Source: Mesorhizobium sp. | GTDB lineage: Bacteria > Pseudomonadota > Alphaproteobacteria > Rhizobiales > Rhizobiaceae | Length of the DNA: 64,000 nt | Direction: 5' to 3' | Assembly: GCA_004963905.1 (NCBI GenBank) | Contig: SUGL01000002.1 | Coordinates: 227,057 to 291,056, forward strand | Shown: positions 1 to 9,280 of the stretch, piece by piece | Layout of the letters: each line of letters starts with the position of its first letter | How positions within the stretch are numbered: the stretch's first letter is position 1 | Notes under the pieces: generated by a model | The model's database searches: none | What the model saw: only the letters and a program-made list of their open reading frames with translations | What the model was told of the DNA's origin: nothing | Made by a program: the position numbers and the translations under genes

Positions 1-1315
1 CGGCACAACCGCAAGCGACAACCTCGTCGTCCATGTCGTCGACGACGTGCCGACCTTCACGCATATCCAGAATGCGATCGTCGCCAATCAGGATAACAAC
101 GTCGTGACCGGCACGCACGACCTTGCCTTCGGCGCCGACGGCGAGACGTCGATAGAGATCACACCGCTCACCAACATCAGCGGCGTGACATACCTGCCTG
201 TCGTCCACAACGTCGACGGCTCGTCGGAGCTGATCGCGCAGGTGAACGGATCGAATTTCTTCGATCTGAAGATCAATCCGGACGGCACCTACACGTTTAC
301 CCTGATCGAGTCCCGTCCTGTCGCCGACCAGACATTCAACTTCGCCGGCGTGGCCGGTTCCCAAGGCACGTCGCAGTTCACCCTTGGCGATGCCACCTTC
401 AACGCAATCGACACCAACAACAATGGCAGCATCGGCAGTACCGAAATACTGAAACCGACGAGCAACGGTTTCGGTGTCGGAAACGGAAACCTGGATACAG
501 GTGAGCAGTTCAAAGTCACCTTCGCGACGGGGGTCGACAAGCTGAGTTTCTTCGTGGAACACGAAGCCGCCGGCGCGTTCACCATGACCTACACCACCGA
601 CACGGGCCTCACGGGCACCGTTACCGCCTCCGTGGACGGCTGGCTCACCATCGATCCGACAGGTGATTTCAACTCCATCACGTTCACCGTTACAGACGGC
701 AAGGCCAAGTTCGACAATTTCGCTTACTCGAAGCTCATCCTGCCGTCGGATCAGACGTTCAACTTCTCCGTGTCCGGTGTGGACGGGGACGGCGATCATT
801 CCGCGTCGCAGACCTTGTCCGTCACCACTTTGGGCGAGCACCCGGCGGGTACGCCCATCAACGGAACCGCGGGCGATGACGCCATAGCTGGCACGTCCGG
901 CAACGACACCATTTACGGGCTTGCCGGCAATGACACGCTCTACGGCGGCGCCGGTGACGACGTCCTAATCGGCGGTCTCGGCCATGACACCATGACCGGC
1001 GGAACAGGCGCCGACACGTTCAAGCTCGACAGCCTAGACATCAAGGATCTGATCACCGACTACCACGGTGCCGGCATTGGCGGCGAGGGCGACAAGATCG
1101 ATCTGACGGCGCTGTTCGACACGACGGTGGGGGGCAGTATCGGCGACTACGTGCACTATGATGCCGGCACCAAGACGCTGAGCGTGGACACCAACGGCAC
1201 GACCGGCGGCGCCAACTTCGTCGATGTCGCCGTGCTACAGAACGGGCCTGCTGCCGGCACCATCAACATCCTTTACGACGACACAAACCATCAGCAGCAC
1301 ACGGCCACGATTTAA
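1..1315 (+). CDS. RTX-type calcium-binding secreted protein, C-terminal part (5' end outside window)
   Basis: The reading frame is open to the left edge, so only the C-terminal ~437 residues are present; the GTG at 47 is internal. The first residues include VVDDVPT, a junction typical of the repeated Ig-like/VCBS units of very large adhesins. Near the end (about nt 855-1020) lie tandem glycine/aspartate nonapeptides such as GNDTIYG, GNDTLYG and GDDVLIGG, the calcium-binding RTX repeat. These are followed by a DLITDYH...DKIDLTALFD segment as in type I secretion C-terminal targeting domains. From family knowledge it would be exported uncleaved by an ABC/HlyD/TolC system and act at the surface or outside the cell. 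No secretion genes are in view. Function beyond adhesion or matrix role is unknown. Confidence 0.85.
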   Translation, partial: GTTASDNLVVHVVDDVPTFTHIQNAIVANQDNNVVTGTHDLAFGADGETSIEITPLTNISGVTYLPVVHNVDGSSELIAQVNGSNFFDLKINPDGTYTFTLIESRPVADQTFNFAGVAGSQGTSQFTLGDATFNAIDTNNNGSIGSTEILKPTSNGFGVGNGNLDTGEQFKVTFATGVDKLSFFVEHEAAGAFTMTYTTDTGLTGTVTASVDGWLTIDPTGDFNSITFTVTDGKAKFDNFAYSKLILPSDQTFNFSVSGVDGDGDHSASQTLSVTTLGEHPAGTPINGTAGDDAIAGTSGNDTIYGLAGNDTLYGGAGDDVLIGGLGHDTMTGGTGADTFKLDSLDIKDLITDYHGAGIGGEGDKIDLTALFDTTVGGSIGDYVHYDAGTKTLSVDTNGTTGGANFVDVAVLQNGPAAGTINILYDDTNHQQHTATI

Positions 1316-1387
1316 TGCTTATGCGCCACCACACTCCCATGCTATGCATAGGCAACGCATGAATTCGCAATTCGAAGAGGGGCTTAC

Positions 1388-1756
1388 ATGAGACATTCCG
1401 CAAGACTTTTGGCTTCGGCCACGGCGCTGCTCTTGGCCGGGTCGACGGGCTTTGCCGCCGACATCATCGGCGAGCCGGCGGTGAACTATTGCCGCACCGT
1501 CGGCACCTCGGACCTGGTGCTGACCGACAACATGGTCGAGCTCAAGGACAGGGTGGTGAAGCTGATGGACGACTCCATCTCTGTCGCCAACAGCCCGGAA
1601 TGGATCAACTCGTCGCGTCCGGCCTTCGTCTGGGCATCGGAAGCCAAGGTCGCCTGCGGCAAGGCCTATGGCTACCTCAAGACGAACTACAAGGACGAGG
1701 ACTACCTCAACAAATGCGAGTGCTTCCACGACCGCATGGTCGAATACATGCACTGA
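1388..1756 (+). CDS. small secreted cysteine-containing protein, unknown function
   Basis: 122 residues beginning with a clear Sec signal peptide (hydrophobic stretch through LLLAGSTGFAA, probable cleavage after FAA). The ATG is preceded by a purine-rich GAAGAGGGG stretch at a suitable distance. The mature part is about 98 residues with four cysteines (NYC, ACG, KCEC) that could form two disulfides in the periplasm. I recognise no named domain. It stands between the RTX protein and a lipoprotein gene, both on the same strand, and may be its own transcription unit. Confidence 0.7.
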   Translation: MRHSARLLASATALLLAGSTGFAADIIGEPAVNYCRTVGTSDLVLTDNMVELKDRVVKLMDDSISVANSPEWINSSRPAFVWASEAKVACGKAYGYLKTNYKDEDYLNKCECFHDRMVEYMH

Positions 1757-1784
1757 GCTGACGGGCGCGCGCCGACCGGCTGCG

Positions 1785-3092
1785 ATGATGGACATGGGAG
1801 CCCGGGCGGAGGCGAGCGTTTACGCGCGCCCGGCGTTCGGCGTCGCGCATGCCGGCGCGGCGCCGCAAACTGGTTTCCGGCGCCGGCGCCCGTGGGCCTT
1901 GGCACTCGCCTTCGTCGTTGCCGCGGCCGGCTGCCAGTCGAAGAGCGGCGCGTCGGATGTGCTCGACCCTTCCGCGATCGCCCCTACGGCGAGCCACGCC
2001 AGTAGCAGCAGCAGCACCACCACCGCCGTGCCCGCGCAGCTGACCGCCAGCTCCGCCGCCACGCCGAAGGGCAATCTGACGCTCGGCAACGGCCCGACCA
2101 AAATCACCATGCTTTTGCCGCTGTCGGCCTCGGGAAGCGCCGGCGAGGACGGCAGGAAGATGTATGACGCCGCAAGGCTGGCGATGACCGATCTCGGCGA
2201 CAAGCTTTTGACGCTGACGATCGAGGACACGCGCGGCGACAGCGGCTACGCCAAGGATCTGGCGGTGAAGGCGATCACCTCGGGCGGCGCGAAGGCCATC
2301 ATCGGGCCGGACGAGCTCGCGGCGGCGCAGCACCTTGCCAAGCTCTCCGGCACGCAGCGGCCGCCGGTGCTGGCGCTGGCCGACAATTTCGCCGGCGGCC
2401 CCGGCGTCTATTCGGTGCGGCTGAGCGAGGCCGACAGCGCGGCCGCGGGCGCGGCAGCGGTGGCCAGCAAGGGCGCCAGGAAATTCGTGCTCCTGGTGCC
2501 GGCGGGTTCGAACGCCAGCGCCATCGAGGCCCGCGTCAACAACGCGCTCAGCATCTATGGCGCCGCGCTTGCCGTCACGCTTGCCTATTCGGCGTCGGAC
2601 GGCGCCAAGGTGGTGTCCGACATGGGCTCGCTGGTCGAGGCGCCCGACGCCGTCGTCGTCGCCAGCGGCGACGGCAATCCGACGCCCGTGCTTGCGGCGC
2701 TGAAGGCGAAAGGCGGCAAGGCCGTGACGCTGATCGGCACCGACCGCTGGCTGGAGCGGCCGATCGATCCGCTCTATGAGGGCGCCTATATCGCGACGCT
2801 CGACCAGAGCGAGACCGGGCCGATCGCCGACCGCTTCAAGGCGACCTACAATTACCAGCCCGACGTCAACGTCGCCTACGCCTACGACATGGTGGCGCTG
2901 TCGGCCGGCATTGCGAGCTCGGTCGGCCCGAACGGTTTCTCCAAGCAGGTGCTGGAGAACGCTAGCGGCTTCCGCGGCTCGACTGGCCTGTTCCGCTTCC
3001 GCGCCGACGGCTCGAGCCAGAGATCGATGCCGTTCTTCAAGGTGGAAAAGGGCAAGCTGAAGCTGGTGGAGAAGCAGACCTCGGGGTTTTGA
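1785..3092 (+). CDS. lipoprotein of the penicillin-binding-protein activator / periplasmic ligand-binding type
   Basis: 435 residues from the ATG at 1785; an ATG at 1788 is equally possible. A basic N-terminus leads into a hydrophobic run ending in AAAGC, a lipobox, so the product should be lipidated on the Cys. A serine/threonine-rich linker follows, then a type I periplasmic binding fold (from about residue 100: ITMLLPLSASGSAGEDGRKMYD, later AIIGPD, and a VAYAYDMVALSAG segment). This matches the leucine-binding-type domain of LpoA-like PBP activators and of ABC substrate-binding proteins. With no transporter genes nearby, a cell-wall-regulatory role is favoured, by inference. The upstream stop lies 26 nt before the start, so co-transcription with the preceding small gene is possible. 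Confidence 0.75.
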   Translation: MMDMGARAEASVYARPAFGVAHAGAAPQTGFRRRRPWALALAFVVAAAGCQSKSGASDVLDPSAIAPTASHASSSSSTTTAVPAQLTASSAATPKGNLTLGNGPTKITMLLPLSASGSAGEDGRKMYDAARLAMTDLGDKLLTLTIEDTRGDSGYAKDLAVKAITSGGAKAIIGPDELAAAQHLAKLSGTQRPPVLALADNFAGGPGVYSVRLSEADSAAAGAAAVASKGARKFVLLVPAGSNASAIEARVNNALSIYGAALAVTLAYSASDGAKVVSDMGSLVEAPDAVVVASGDGNPTPVLAALKAKGGKAVTLIGTDRWLERPIDPLYEGAYIATLDQSETGPIADRFKATYNYQPDVNVAYAYDMVALSAGIASSVGPNGFSKQVLENASGFRGSTGLFRFRADGSSQRSMPFFKVEKGKLKLVEKQTSGF

Positions 3093-3102
3093 ATCTCATT
3101 GG

Positions 3103-3294
3103 GTGGGCGGGCCGTTGGATTTTCTCAAGAAGCTTCTCATTCTGGCCGTCGTCGGGGCGGTGGGAGCCGGTGCCGTCGCGCTCATCGAACGGCTGATGTT
3201 CGAGGCGCCAACACCTGCCGCGTCCGGCGAGCCGCCGCCCCTGCCCGTCATCAAGAAAAAGCCGGTGCGACAATGGAAATGGCGCCTGACATAG
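3103..3294 (+). CDS. small single-pass membrane protein
   Basis: 63 residues starting at GTG 3103, 10 nt after the lipoprotein stop. One hydrophobic segment (LLILAVVGAVGAGAVALI) is followed by a proline-rich, basic tail. Its 3' end overlaps the next gene's ATG (3273) by 22 nt in another frame. Tight packing and sensible composition support a real gene, but no family is recognised and no function can be given. Confidence 0.45.
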   Translation: MGGPLDFLKKLLILAVVGAVGAGAVALIERLMFEAPTPAASGEPPPLPVIKKKPVRQWKWRLT

Positions 3295-4265
3295 CTGCCA
3301 AGCGAGCCCGGCTGTCGGCCTCCGCAAAGCTGGCAGTCTTTTGCCTGTGCTATGCTGGGCTTGCGGCCTATCTGTTCCCCGGCACCTATTTCGCCGCGCT
3401 TGGCACGTCCAGACTGCTGCTGCTTTATCTGTTGCTGCCCTTCCTGATACTGATAGGGCTGACCGTTGCCGCAATCATCAGCCGGCCACAGGCCCCGGCC
3501 AGCTGGCTACGGCACAAACTCGTGTCGCGGGGCGCCGGAGCGACATCCACGCTCGGGATCTTCATACTCTGCCTGGCCGCGTTCACTGCGTACAAGCACG
3601 AATTCTCGCAGATGGTGCCGTTCTTTGCCGATCAATTCCTGGCGAGGATCGACGCCGATCTGCATTTTGGCGACCCTTGGAAATGGGCGCGTGCCGTGCC
3701 GATTCCAAACGTTGCCGACCGCGCGCTCTACATACTCTACAGCCAGCTTTGGTTCATCGTGCTTGCCACTGTCGTTGTCGTTGCGGCCTGGCTCGACGAC
3801 GCATCAAAGCGGCTGCGCTATTTCCTGTCGCTTATCAGTACCGCAGTCGTTCTCGGCGTCATCGTGAGGTTGGCCGCCTCGTCGGCAGGGCCCATCTTCT
3901 ACGACCGCCTGTTCGATCCGGGTATGTTCGAAGACCTCGTCCGATCGCTCAAAGCCAGCGATGCGGGACCAGACACACTTGTGATCACAGACTACCTTTA
4001 TTCGTCCTATACGGCCCACAAGGCCTCGATCGGAACGGGGATCTCGGCAATGCCGAGCTTCCACGTCGCCATTGTCGTGCTGAACGCACTTTTCCTTTCG
4101 AGCTTGAACCGATGGGTCGGCGCCGCAGCGTGGGTTTACGCGGGCGTGATCCTCTTCGGCTCGGTATATTTCGGCTGGCACTATGCGATCGATGGGTATT
4201 TCTCGATCATCGCGATCATGATCATATGGCGATGCTGTCGGGTATCGAATCCACGTTCGTCGTAG
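3273..4265 (+). CDS. PAP2-superfamily membrane phosphatase-like protein
   Basis: 330 residues with about six transmembrane stretches. The second half holds the PAP2 signature: MPSFHV (about residues 260-270) and GWHYAIDGYFSI near the C-terminus, matching the phosphatase motifs PSxH and the final H-x3-D. The spacing and the long aromatic-rich TM bundle resemble the PAP2_3/inositol-phosphorylceramide-synthase-like group more than soluble acid phosphatases. From family knowledge it would act on lipid phosphates (undecaprenyl or phosphatidate type) at the membrane. The start overlaps the upstream small ORF. The next gene is convergent, 49 nt away. Confidence 0.75.
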   Translation: MEMAPDIAAKRARLSASAKLAVFCLCYAGLAAYLFPGTYFAALGTSRLLLLYLLLPFLILIGLTVAAIISRPQAPASWLRHKLVSRGAGATSTLGIFILCLAAFTAYKHEFSQMVPFFADQFLARIDADLHFGDPWKWARAVPIPNVADRALYILYSQLWFIVLATVVVVAAWLDDASKRLRYFLSLISTAVVLGVIVRLAASSAGPIFYDRLFDPGMFEDLVRSLKASDAGPDTLVITDYLYSSYTAHKASIGTGISAMPSFHVAIVVLNALFLSSLNRWVGAAAWVYAGVILFGSVYFGWHYAIDGYFSIIAIMIIWRCCRVSNPRSS

Positions 4266-4313
4266 CCAATTTGCGGAGCTTTCAACAAGCGAAGACAGGG
4301 AGCCTACGAGGCC

Positions 4314-4859
4314 CTAGCCAAGCTGCTGCAGGATTCCACTGCTGGTGGCCAGCATCACACCACCATAGATCTGGAACAGGATCGCGCAGATCGCGGCAGC
4401 CGAGATCGGCACGCCGAAGGGCACGACACCTTTCCGGTCCATGTGCTGGACGTAGAGACGGAACGCACCCGCCGGCAGGAGAAACGGGTTCTTGACCAAC
4501 GCCGCGGTCGCCAGGGCGAAGACCAGCAGGAAAATCGTGAATACGACCAGGCCGTTTCCGCCGATCAAAAGCGGCATGGCCGCCATCAGCTTCACGTCGC
4601 CCGCACCGAGCTTCCGCAGGGCCCAAAATGGAAACAGCGCCACGAACAGCAGAACGCAGCCGATCGCGCTCAGGCCCATATCCCACCATGATCCGGTCTG
4701 CACGGACACGAGCTGGAGCGAACCGAGGCCAAGGCAAAGCAGCAGCAGCACGTCACGATTGGCGATCTTCTGCGTCGTGAAATCGGTCCAGGCAATCCTG
4801 CCAAGAAGCGGGATGGCCAACGCCCTGAGCAGCAGCGATGCGGCAAGCAGAAGGCTCAT
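4314..4859 (-). CDS. cpaA: prepilin peptidase, CpaA/TadV type (A24 family)
   Basis: 181 residues, several membrane helices. The two catalytic aspartates of the aspartic prepilin peptidases are visible: one in TDFTTQKIAN after the first helix, one in the GAGDVKLM motif. The large N-methylating cytoplasmic insertion of PilD-type enzymes is absent, as expected for the short TadV/CpaA class. It would cleave the Flp pilin and TadE/F-type pseudopilins after the conserved Gly at the inner membrane. It is the last gene of the leftward Tad arm; its ATG overlaps the stop of the upstream tadD-like gene by 4 nt (ATGA), indicating translational coupling. Confidence 0.9.
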   Translation of the reverse strand: MSLLLAASLLLRALAIPLLGRIAWTDFTTQKIANRDVLLLLCLGLGSLQLVSVQTGSWWDMGLSAIGCVLLFVALFPFWALRKLGAGDVKLMAAMPLLIGGNGLVVFTIFLLVFALATAALVKNPFLLPAGAFRLYVQHMDRKGVVPFGVPISAAAICAILFQIYGGVMLATSSGILQQLG

Positions 4860-5404
4860 GACCGTTCTATGTTCCGCACGCTGGACGACAGCAGCTTCAG
4901 ATTGTTGGCCACGGTCGGATCGTTGGGCGCGAGCTCGTAGGCCTTGAGGAAATTATCACGCGCTTCCTGCAGCTTGCCGCGCAACAGGTAGGAATAGCCG
5001 AGATTGTTGTAGTATTCAGGCGTCGCGCCGAGCAGCTTGAAGGCTCGGCTATAGGCCATATCGGAAAGGTCGAAGCGCCGGATGCGGTCGCATGAGGCGG
5101 CAAGGCCCAGCCAGGCGACGCCGTCATTGGGCGCAAGCCGCGTGGCCTTGTAGAACAAGGCGCCGGCATTGCCGTAGTTCTCGGAACGGAACTGGGTCTT
5201 GGCCTCGGTGACCGCCTGGTCCGAAGCATAGTAGTCGACATTGCTGATCGTCTTCAGACCGTCGAAAGCATCGCCAAAGGCGGTGTAGTCGCCTTTGGCG
5301 GGTTCGTTGGTGCGCACGACGCCGGTGGAGTCATTCGTCTGGCAGCCTGCCAGGAAGATCAGCAGCAGGCTGGCCGCGACTGCGAGGCGCTTTGGCCGTG
5401 TCAT
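4856..5404 (-). CDS. tadD: TPR lipoprotein, TadD-like pilus assembly factor
   Basis: 182 residues from the ATG at 5404; an in-frame GTG lies 12 nt upstream. A signal peptide ends in FLAGC, a lipobox, so the protein should sit in the outer membrane or periplasm. The C-terminal two thirds contain tetratricopeptide-like helices (GNAGALFYKATRLAPNDG, YYNNLGYSYLLRGKLQEA, NFLKAYELAPNDP). TadD is the TPR lipoprotein of Tad machines, thought to help secretin assembly. It lies between tadC and cpaA in the leftward arm. Confidence 0.85.
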   Translation of the reverse strand: MTRPKRLAVAASLLLIFLAGCQTNDSTGVVRTNEPAKGDYTAFGDAFDGLKTISNVDYYASDQAVTEAKTQFRSENYGNAGALFYKATRLAPNDGVAWLGLAASCDRIRRFDLSDMAYSRAFKLLGATPEYYNNLGYSYLLRGKLQEARDNFLKAYELAPNDPTVANNLKLLSSSVRNIERS

Positions 5405-5457
5405 TTTGTGTCCCACGAAGTCCCCGACTCAGTTTTAGAAGATAATCATACGACGAC

Positions 5458-6408
5458 TTAGAAGAAAATGCCCTTCATGCGAATGACCACCGGCAGCATG
5501 ATGACCATCAGCACAACCGGAAACACGCAAAGCCCCAACGGGATCATCATTTTGACCGGCAAGGCGTTGGCTTTTTCCTCGGCGCGAAGGATCCGCTGGC
5601 TTCGCATCTCATCGCTATAGACCCTCAATGCTTCGGTCAGGCTGGTGCCAAGTTCTTCCGATTGCCGGAACAGCACCGCCAAGGCCCGTGCCTCGTCCAG
5701 TCCCAAGCGGTCTGAAAGTTCACGCAGCGCCTCCCGCAGCGGCTTGCCGGCACGCATCTGCAGAGTCATGATCGCAAGCTGAATGCCCAGCCATTTATGC
5801 GTTCCGGCCAGTTCATTGCTGACCCGCTCGACCGCCGCTTCCAGGCTCATGCCGGCATCGGCGCAAGTGATCATCATATCCATGAAATCAGGAAAGCCGC
5901 GTCTATAAACCTGCTTTTGCGAATTCTCGAAGCGATCGAGCATGACGCTCGGAATCACAAGGCAGGCGAGACCGAAAAGAGCGGAAGCGGCGTAGGCGAT
6001 GAAAGCCGGCCATTGCGGCGGCAATATCCACGACAAAATCGTGTAAGAGCCCAGGAACCCCATGCATACGACGCCTAGGCGACACAAGGTGTAGATTATC
6101 GGCGCGCTTGACTGGTAAAAGCCGGCTCGAAACAGCTTGGCTTCCAGCGCATTCGGTTCCCCACGCTCCTTCTCGACCGACCGGAAATAAGCATCGATGG
6201 GGCGCTGGGCAGCGATCTTGGCAAGTTTCTCCTGTCCCAGCAAAGACCGGCGGTCGGCAATTCCTTCGGCAATAAGGCTTTGCGTCACCAGTCTTCGTGT
6301 CTGCAGTGCCGGCAGAAGGATCAGCGCCCCGAAAAGGAAAAGGGCGACAGCGGCCACAAAGACCGCGACGGAAACCAACAAACCCAGATCCAGTCCACTC
6401 GCAAACAA
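5458..6408 (-). CDS. tadC: Flp pilus inner-membrane platform protein TadC
   Basis: 316 residues if translation starts at the TTG at 6408, 17 nt after the tadB stop, with GAGAGG upstream. The open frame continues up into tadB, but those residues do not look like family sequence. The type II secretion GspF-like domain is in the second half (DMMITCADAGMSLEAAVERV, GLDEARALAVLFRQSEELGTSL), flanked by hydrophobic helices including a C-terminal one. TadB and TadC form the membrane platform driven by the CpaF/TadA ATPase. No ATG lies near the expected N-terminus, so a rare start codon is likely. Confidence 0.88.
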   Translation of the reverse strand: MFASGLDLGLLVSVAVFVAAVALFLFGALILLPALQTRRLVTQSLIAEGIADRRSLLGQEKLAKIAAQRPIDAYFRSVEKERGEPNALEAKLFRAGFYQSSAPIIYTLCRLGVVCMGFLGSYTILSWILPPQWPAFIAYAASALFGLACLVIPSVMLDRFENSQKQVYRRGFPDFMDMMITCADAGMSLEAAVERVSNELAGTHKWLGIQLAIMTLQMRAGKPLREALRELSDRLGLDEARALAVLFRQSEELGTSLTEALRVYSDEMRSQRILRAEEKANALPVKMMIPLGLCVFPVVLMVIMLPVVIRMKGIFF

Positions 6409-6425
6409 CTCTGCGCTCGCCTCTC

Positions 6426-7397
6426 TTAGATATCGAAGGTAACCATTCGATACATGATGTAGTCGCCCAGCAGTGCCCAGGCGCCGAAAATCGTGAACGC
6501 TGGGAATATCAGCGGGTTGTTCCACACAGAGCCATAGTATCCGGGCGCTGTGATAAGAAGTAAGAGGAACATCACCACCGGAAACAACGATATGATCCAG
6601 GCCGATACTCGACCTTCAGCCGACAGCGCTCTAATCTTCATCTTCAGCTTTTGTCTTTCGCGCAGAACCCGCGACAGATTGGCCAGGATTTCGGTGAGAT
6701 TGCCGCCGGTTTTCGATTGGATGGAAAGCGACACCGACAGCAAATGCAATCCCTCGAAGCCGACCCGTTCCGACAGCTTTCGCACCGCCTGCTCCAGGCT
6801 GAGGCCAAAAGTAATCTCGTCGGATACGATGCCGAATTCTGTTCCCAGAGGGTCGGGCATCTCACGGGCGACCAGGCCGATTGCCACCGATGCCGGGTGG
6901 CCAGCCCTGAGCGAACGCACGATCATGTCCAGGGCGTCGGGAAGCTGCTGGGCGAATTTGAGGATTCGTCTGCTGCGGGCTCGCCGCAGTACCAGCAGGG
7001 GCAACACGAAACCGATGACGAAAAAGGCAATGATCCCGAGAAACATCGGCAGGCTAAACAGCAGCGTCAAAAGAAGCCCTACAACCAATCCCGCGAGCAG
7101 AAAGATCGTTGCAAAGGCGATCGGGTTCCCGGTGGTGCCCGATTGGGTATAGAGCCTGTTCAGACCCACCGCACCGAAAAGATAGTCGCCCGTGGTGGTC
7201 AGGCCTCGCTCGCGCAAAAGACCTTGCAGCGTCTGTTCCGCAGGCCCTTCTTCTCCGAGCCGCTTGAGCCGGCGATTGATGACGTTAAGTTTTGCACGCC
7301 GCGCCGAATAAGAGACGTAGAACGACTCGACCGCAAGAATGACCGAGGCGCCTGCCAGCACGTAGATGAAATAGAGCAGAGTCTGTCCGGTCAGCAT
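6426..7397 (-). CDS. tadB: Flp pilus inner-membrane platform protein TadB
   Basis: 323 residues. There is an N-terminal membrane helix, a second pair of helices around residues 95-140, and the GspF-like cytoplasmic domain (QLPDALDMIVRSLRAGH, LSVSLSIQSKTGGNLTEIL) before C-terminal helices. It is the partner of TadC in the pilus platform. The ATG overlaps the stop of cpaF (TAATG), so the two are translationally coupled. Confidence 0.92.
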   Translation of the reverse strand: MLTGQTLLYFIYVLAGASVILAVESFYVSYSARRAKLNVINRRLKRLGEEGPAEQTLQGLLRERGLTTTGDYLFGAVGLNRLYTQSGTTGNPIAFATIFLLAGLVVGLLLTLLFSLPMFLGIIAFFVIGFVLPLLVLRRARSRRILKFAQQLPDALDMIVRSLRAGHPASVAIGLVAREMPDPLGTEFGIVSDEITFGLSLEQAVRKLSERVGFEGLHLLSVSLSIQSKTGGNLTEILANLSRVLRERQKLKMKIRALSAEGRVSAWIISLFPVVMFLLLLITAPGYYGSVWNNPLIFPAFTIFGAWALLGDYIMYRMVTFDI

Positions 7398-8782
7398 TAC
7401 AGCGGAACCTGCGGATTGAAGGCATCCTTGGCAAAATGATGCCCTTGAGTGGCCGCCTCCTGCGCAAAGCGAGGACGGACCCCTGTGGCTCGGAACTCGC
7501 CAACTATGGTGCCGTCGGCGGCGACGTCGCGGCGAACGAAATGATAGATTTCCTGGAGCTGGACGACATTGCCTTCCATCCCGGTAATCTCCGAGATCGA
7601 GATGACACGCCGGCCGCCATCCGAAAGACGCTGCGTCTGCACGATGATGTCGAGGGCCGACGCGATTTGGGCCCGGATGGACTCATGGGACATCGGCATG
7701 CCTGCCATGCCGACCATCTGCTCCATACGCGATATGGCATCGCGCGGCGTGTTGGCATGGATGGTGGTCATCGAACCTTCGTGACCAGTGTTCATGGCCT
7801 GAAGCATGTCGAAGGCTTCCTCGCCGCGCACCTCGCCGACGATGATGCGGTCCGGCCGCATGCGCAGCGCGTTCTTGACCAATTCGCGCTGGCGAACCTC
7901 GCCCTTGCCCTCGACATTGGGGGGGCGGGTTTCCAGCCGACCGACATGCGGCTGCTGCAACTGCAGTTCCGCCGCGTCCTCGATGGTGATCAGGCGCTCG
8001 GCGGCCGGAATGTAGCTCGATAGCGCGTTGAGCAAAGTCGTCTTGCCGCTGCCGGTGCCGCCCGAAACCAGGATCGACTTGCGCGTCTGCACCGCGATCC
8101 GCAGCAGCTCGACCATCGGCGGGCGGATCGAGTTGAATGCGATCAGGCGCTCCAGCGAATAGGGATGCTTGGAGAATTTTCGGATCGATACCAGCGGACC
8201 ATCGACCGAGATCGGCCGCACCGCGATGTTGACGCGCGAGCCGTCTTCGAGACGAGCATCCGCCATCGGCGAGGATTCATCGACACGCCGGCCTATGGCC
8301 GAGACGATCTTGTTGATGATGCGCAGCAGGTGCGCCTCGTCACGAAAACGGATCGCGGTTTCCTCGATGACGCCGCGCCGTTCGATGAATACGCGCTTGT
8401 GAGTGTTGATCAATATGTCGGCGATGGAGTCGTCCTTGAGCAGCGGCTCGATCGGACCGAGGCCCAACATCTCGTCCGCCGTGTCGCTGGTCAGTTGATC
8501 GAGCTCGCGCGCATTCAGCGGCACATTTCTGACGCGCACGAATTCGCGCACGATCGGCCGGATCTCATTCAGGATTTCATCCTTCGACGCATTTTCAAGC
8601 GCGGTCAGATTGAACCTGTCTATGAGATGCCGATGCAGGTCGACCTTGAGCGACAGGAAATCTTCGGAGGCCGGCTCGGCCTGAACCGGCTGCACGACCG
8701 CTGCGCCATTGGCTGTAACGGCCGCTGGCACTGATTGCGGTGCGCGCTGCTCACCCGGCCCTTTGATGAAGCGACCCAACAT
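7397..8782 (-). CDS. cpaF: Tad pilus secretion ATPase CpaF/TadA
   Basis: 461 residues from the ATG at 8782, preceded by AAAAAGGGG; the frame stays open another 102 nt upstream, but that stretch lacks a ribosome site. The protein is a type II/IV secretion hexameric ATPase. It has Walker [11 protein letters not shown], an Asp box ([11 protein letters not shown]), Walker B ([16 protein letters not shown]) and a His box region ([16 protein letters not shown]). It powers Flp pilus assembly at the inner membrane. It is the first gene of the leftward arm, directly facing the shared regulatory region with the pilin gene. Confidence 0.95.
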   Translation of the reverse strand: MLGRFIKGPGEQRAPQSVPAAVTANGAAVVQPVQAEPASEDFLSLKVDLHRHLIDRFNLTALENASKDEILNEIRPIVREFVRVRNVPLNARELDQLTSDTADEMLGLGPIEPLLKDDSIADILINTHKRVFIERRGVIEETAIRFRDEAHLLRIINKIVSAIGRRVDESSPMADARLEDGSRVNIAVRPISVDGPLVSIRKFSKHPYSLERLIAFNSIRPPMVELLRIAVQTRKSILVSGGTGSGKTTLLNALSSYIPAAERLITIEDAAELQLQQPHVGRLETRPPNVEGKGEVRQRELVKNALRMRPDRIIVGEVRGEEAFDMLQAMNTGHEGSMTTIHANTPRDAISRMEQMVGMAGMPMSHESIRAQIASALDIIVQTQRLSDGGRRVISISEITGMEGNVVQLQEIYHFVRRDVAADGTIVGEFRATGVRPRFAQEAATQGHHFAKDAFNPQVPL

Positions 8783-9280
8783 GCCGCTGCCCCTTTTTGC
8801 GATTTCCCCGACGTCGAAACTAAGCGTTAACCACGAGGGGCACAAGCGGCCTGGAGGACACACTGGACGTATTACTTGCGACATAGTTAAGAAGTAGCAA
8901 TCTGGGAAATCGTTTTATTTTGCTCCCACTACACACCGCAGACCAAAGTCCTAGGACCTTTGGCGGCAACTGACTCTCTTAACCCTCTAAGTCATTTAAT
9001 ATAAACGGATATGTCATACCCCTAATGTTGTAGCCTCCGGGGCACGGGCGTGGCCGAATTGTGAATGAATGGTTAAGATCACTTGAAAACCGAAGCGAAT
9101 CAAGCTGTTGTCAAAAATGAAACAGCGCGAAATCGAGTATTGGAAGGTTAAGGGACTGTTAATCCGTTTGACTCGGCTTTTTTGCGGGACAAGGATTGAA
9201 CGTGACGGGGGATGCTTGGGTATGGGGTTCATCCTTAGGCTCGTCTCGTCGGGTTCAAACCTCCAAAGGGAGAAATTGGC
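8783..9280. promoter_or_regulatory. divergent regulatory region between the two arms of the Tad locus
   Basis: About 500 bp without a convincing gene, clearly AT-richer than its surroundings. It contains a perfect CtrA-type box at 9148-9162, several single TTAA half-sites, an imperfect palindrome at 8943-8963 (CCAAAG, central TCCTAGGA, CTTTGG) and a ribosome site AAGGGAGA before the pilin ATG. Promoters for both cpaF (leftward) and the pilin (rightward) must lie here. A short open frame at 9014-9232 on the minus strand has no ribosome site or recognisable product. Confidence 0.75.
9148..9162 (+). promoter_or_regulatory. CtrA-type binding box (TTAA-N7-TTAA)
   Basis: The sequence TTAAgggactgTTAA is an exact match to the full alphaproteobacterial CtrA consensus and lies 119 nt before the pilin ATG. 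In Caulobacter CtrA activates pilA, so placement in front of a Flp pilin gene makes cell-cycle control of this pilus likely. The match is seen directly; binding is inference. Confidence 0.65.

Noticed and set aside
9014..9232. 72-codon minus-strand frame in the Tad regulatory gap
   Set aside because: It covers the CtrA box and the pilin promoter region; no ribosome site and no family resemblance.
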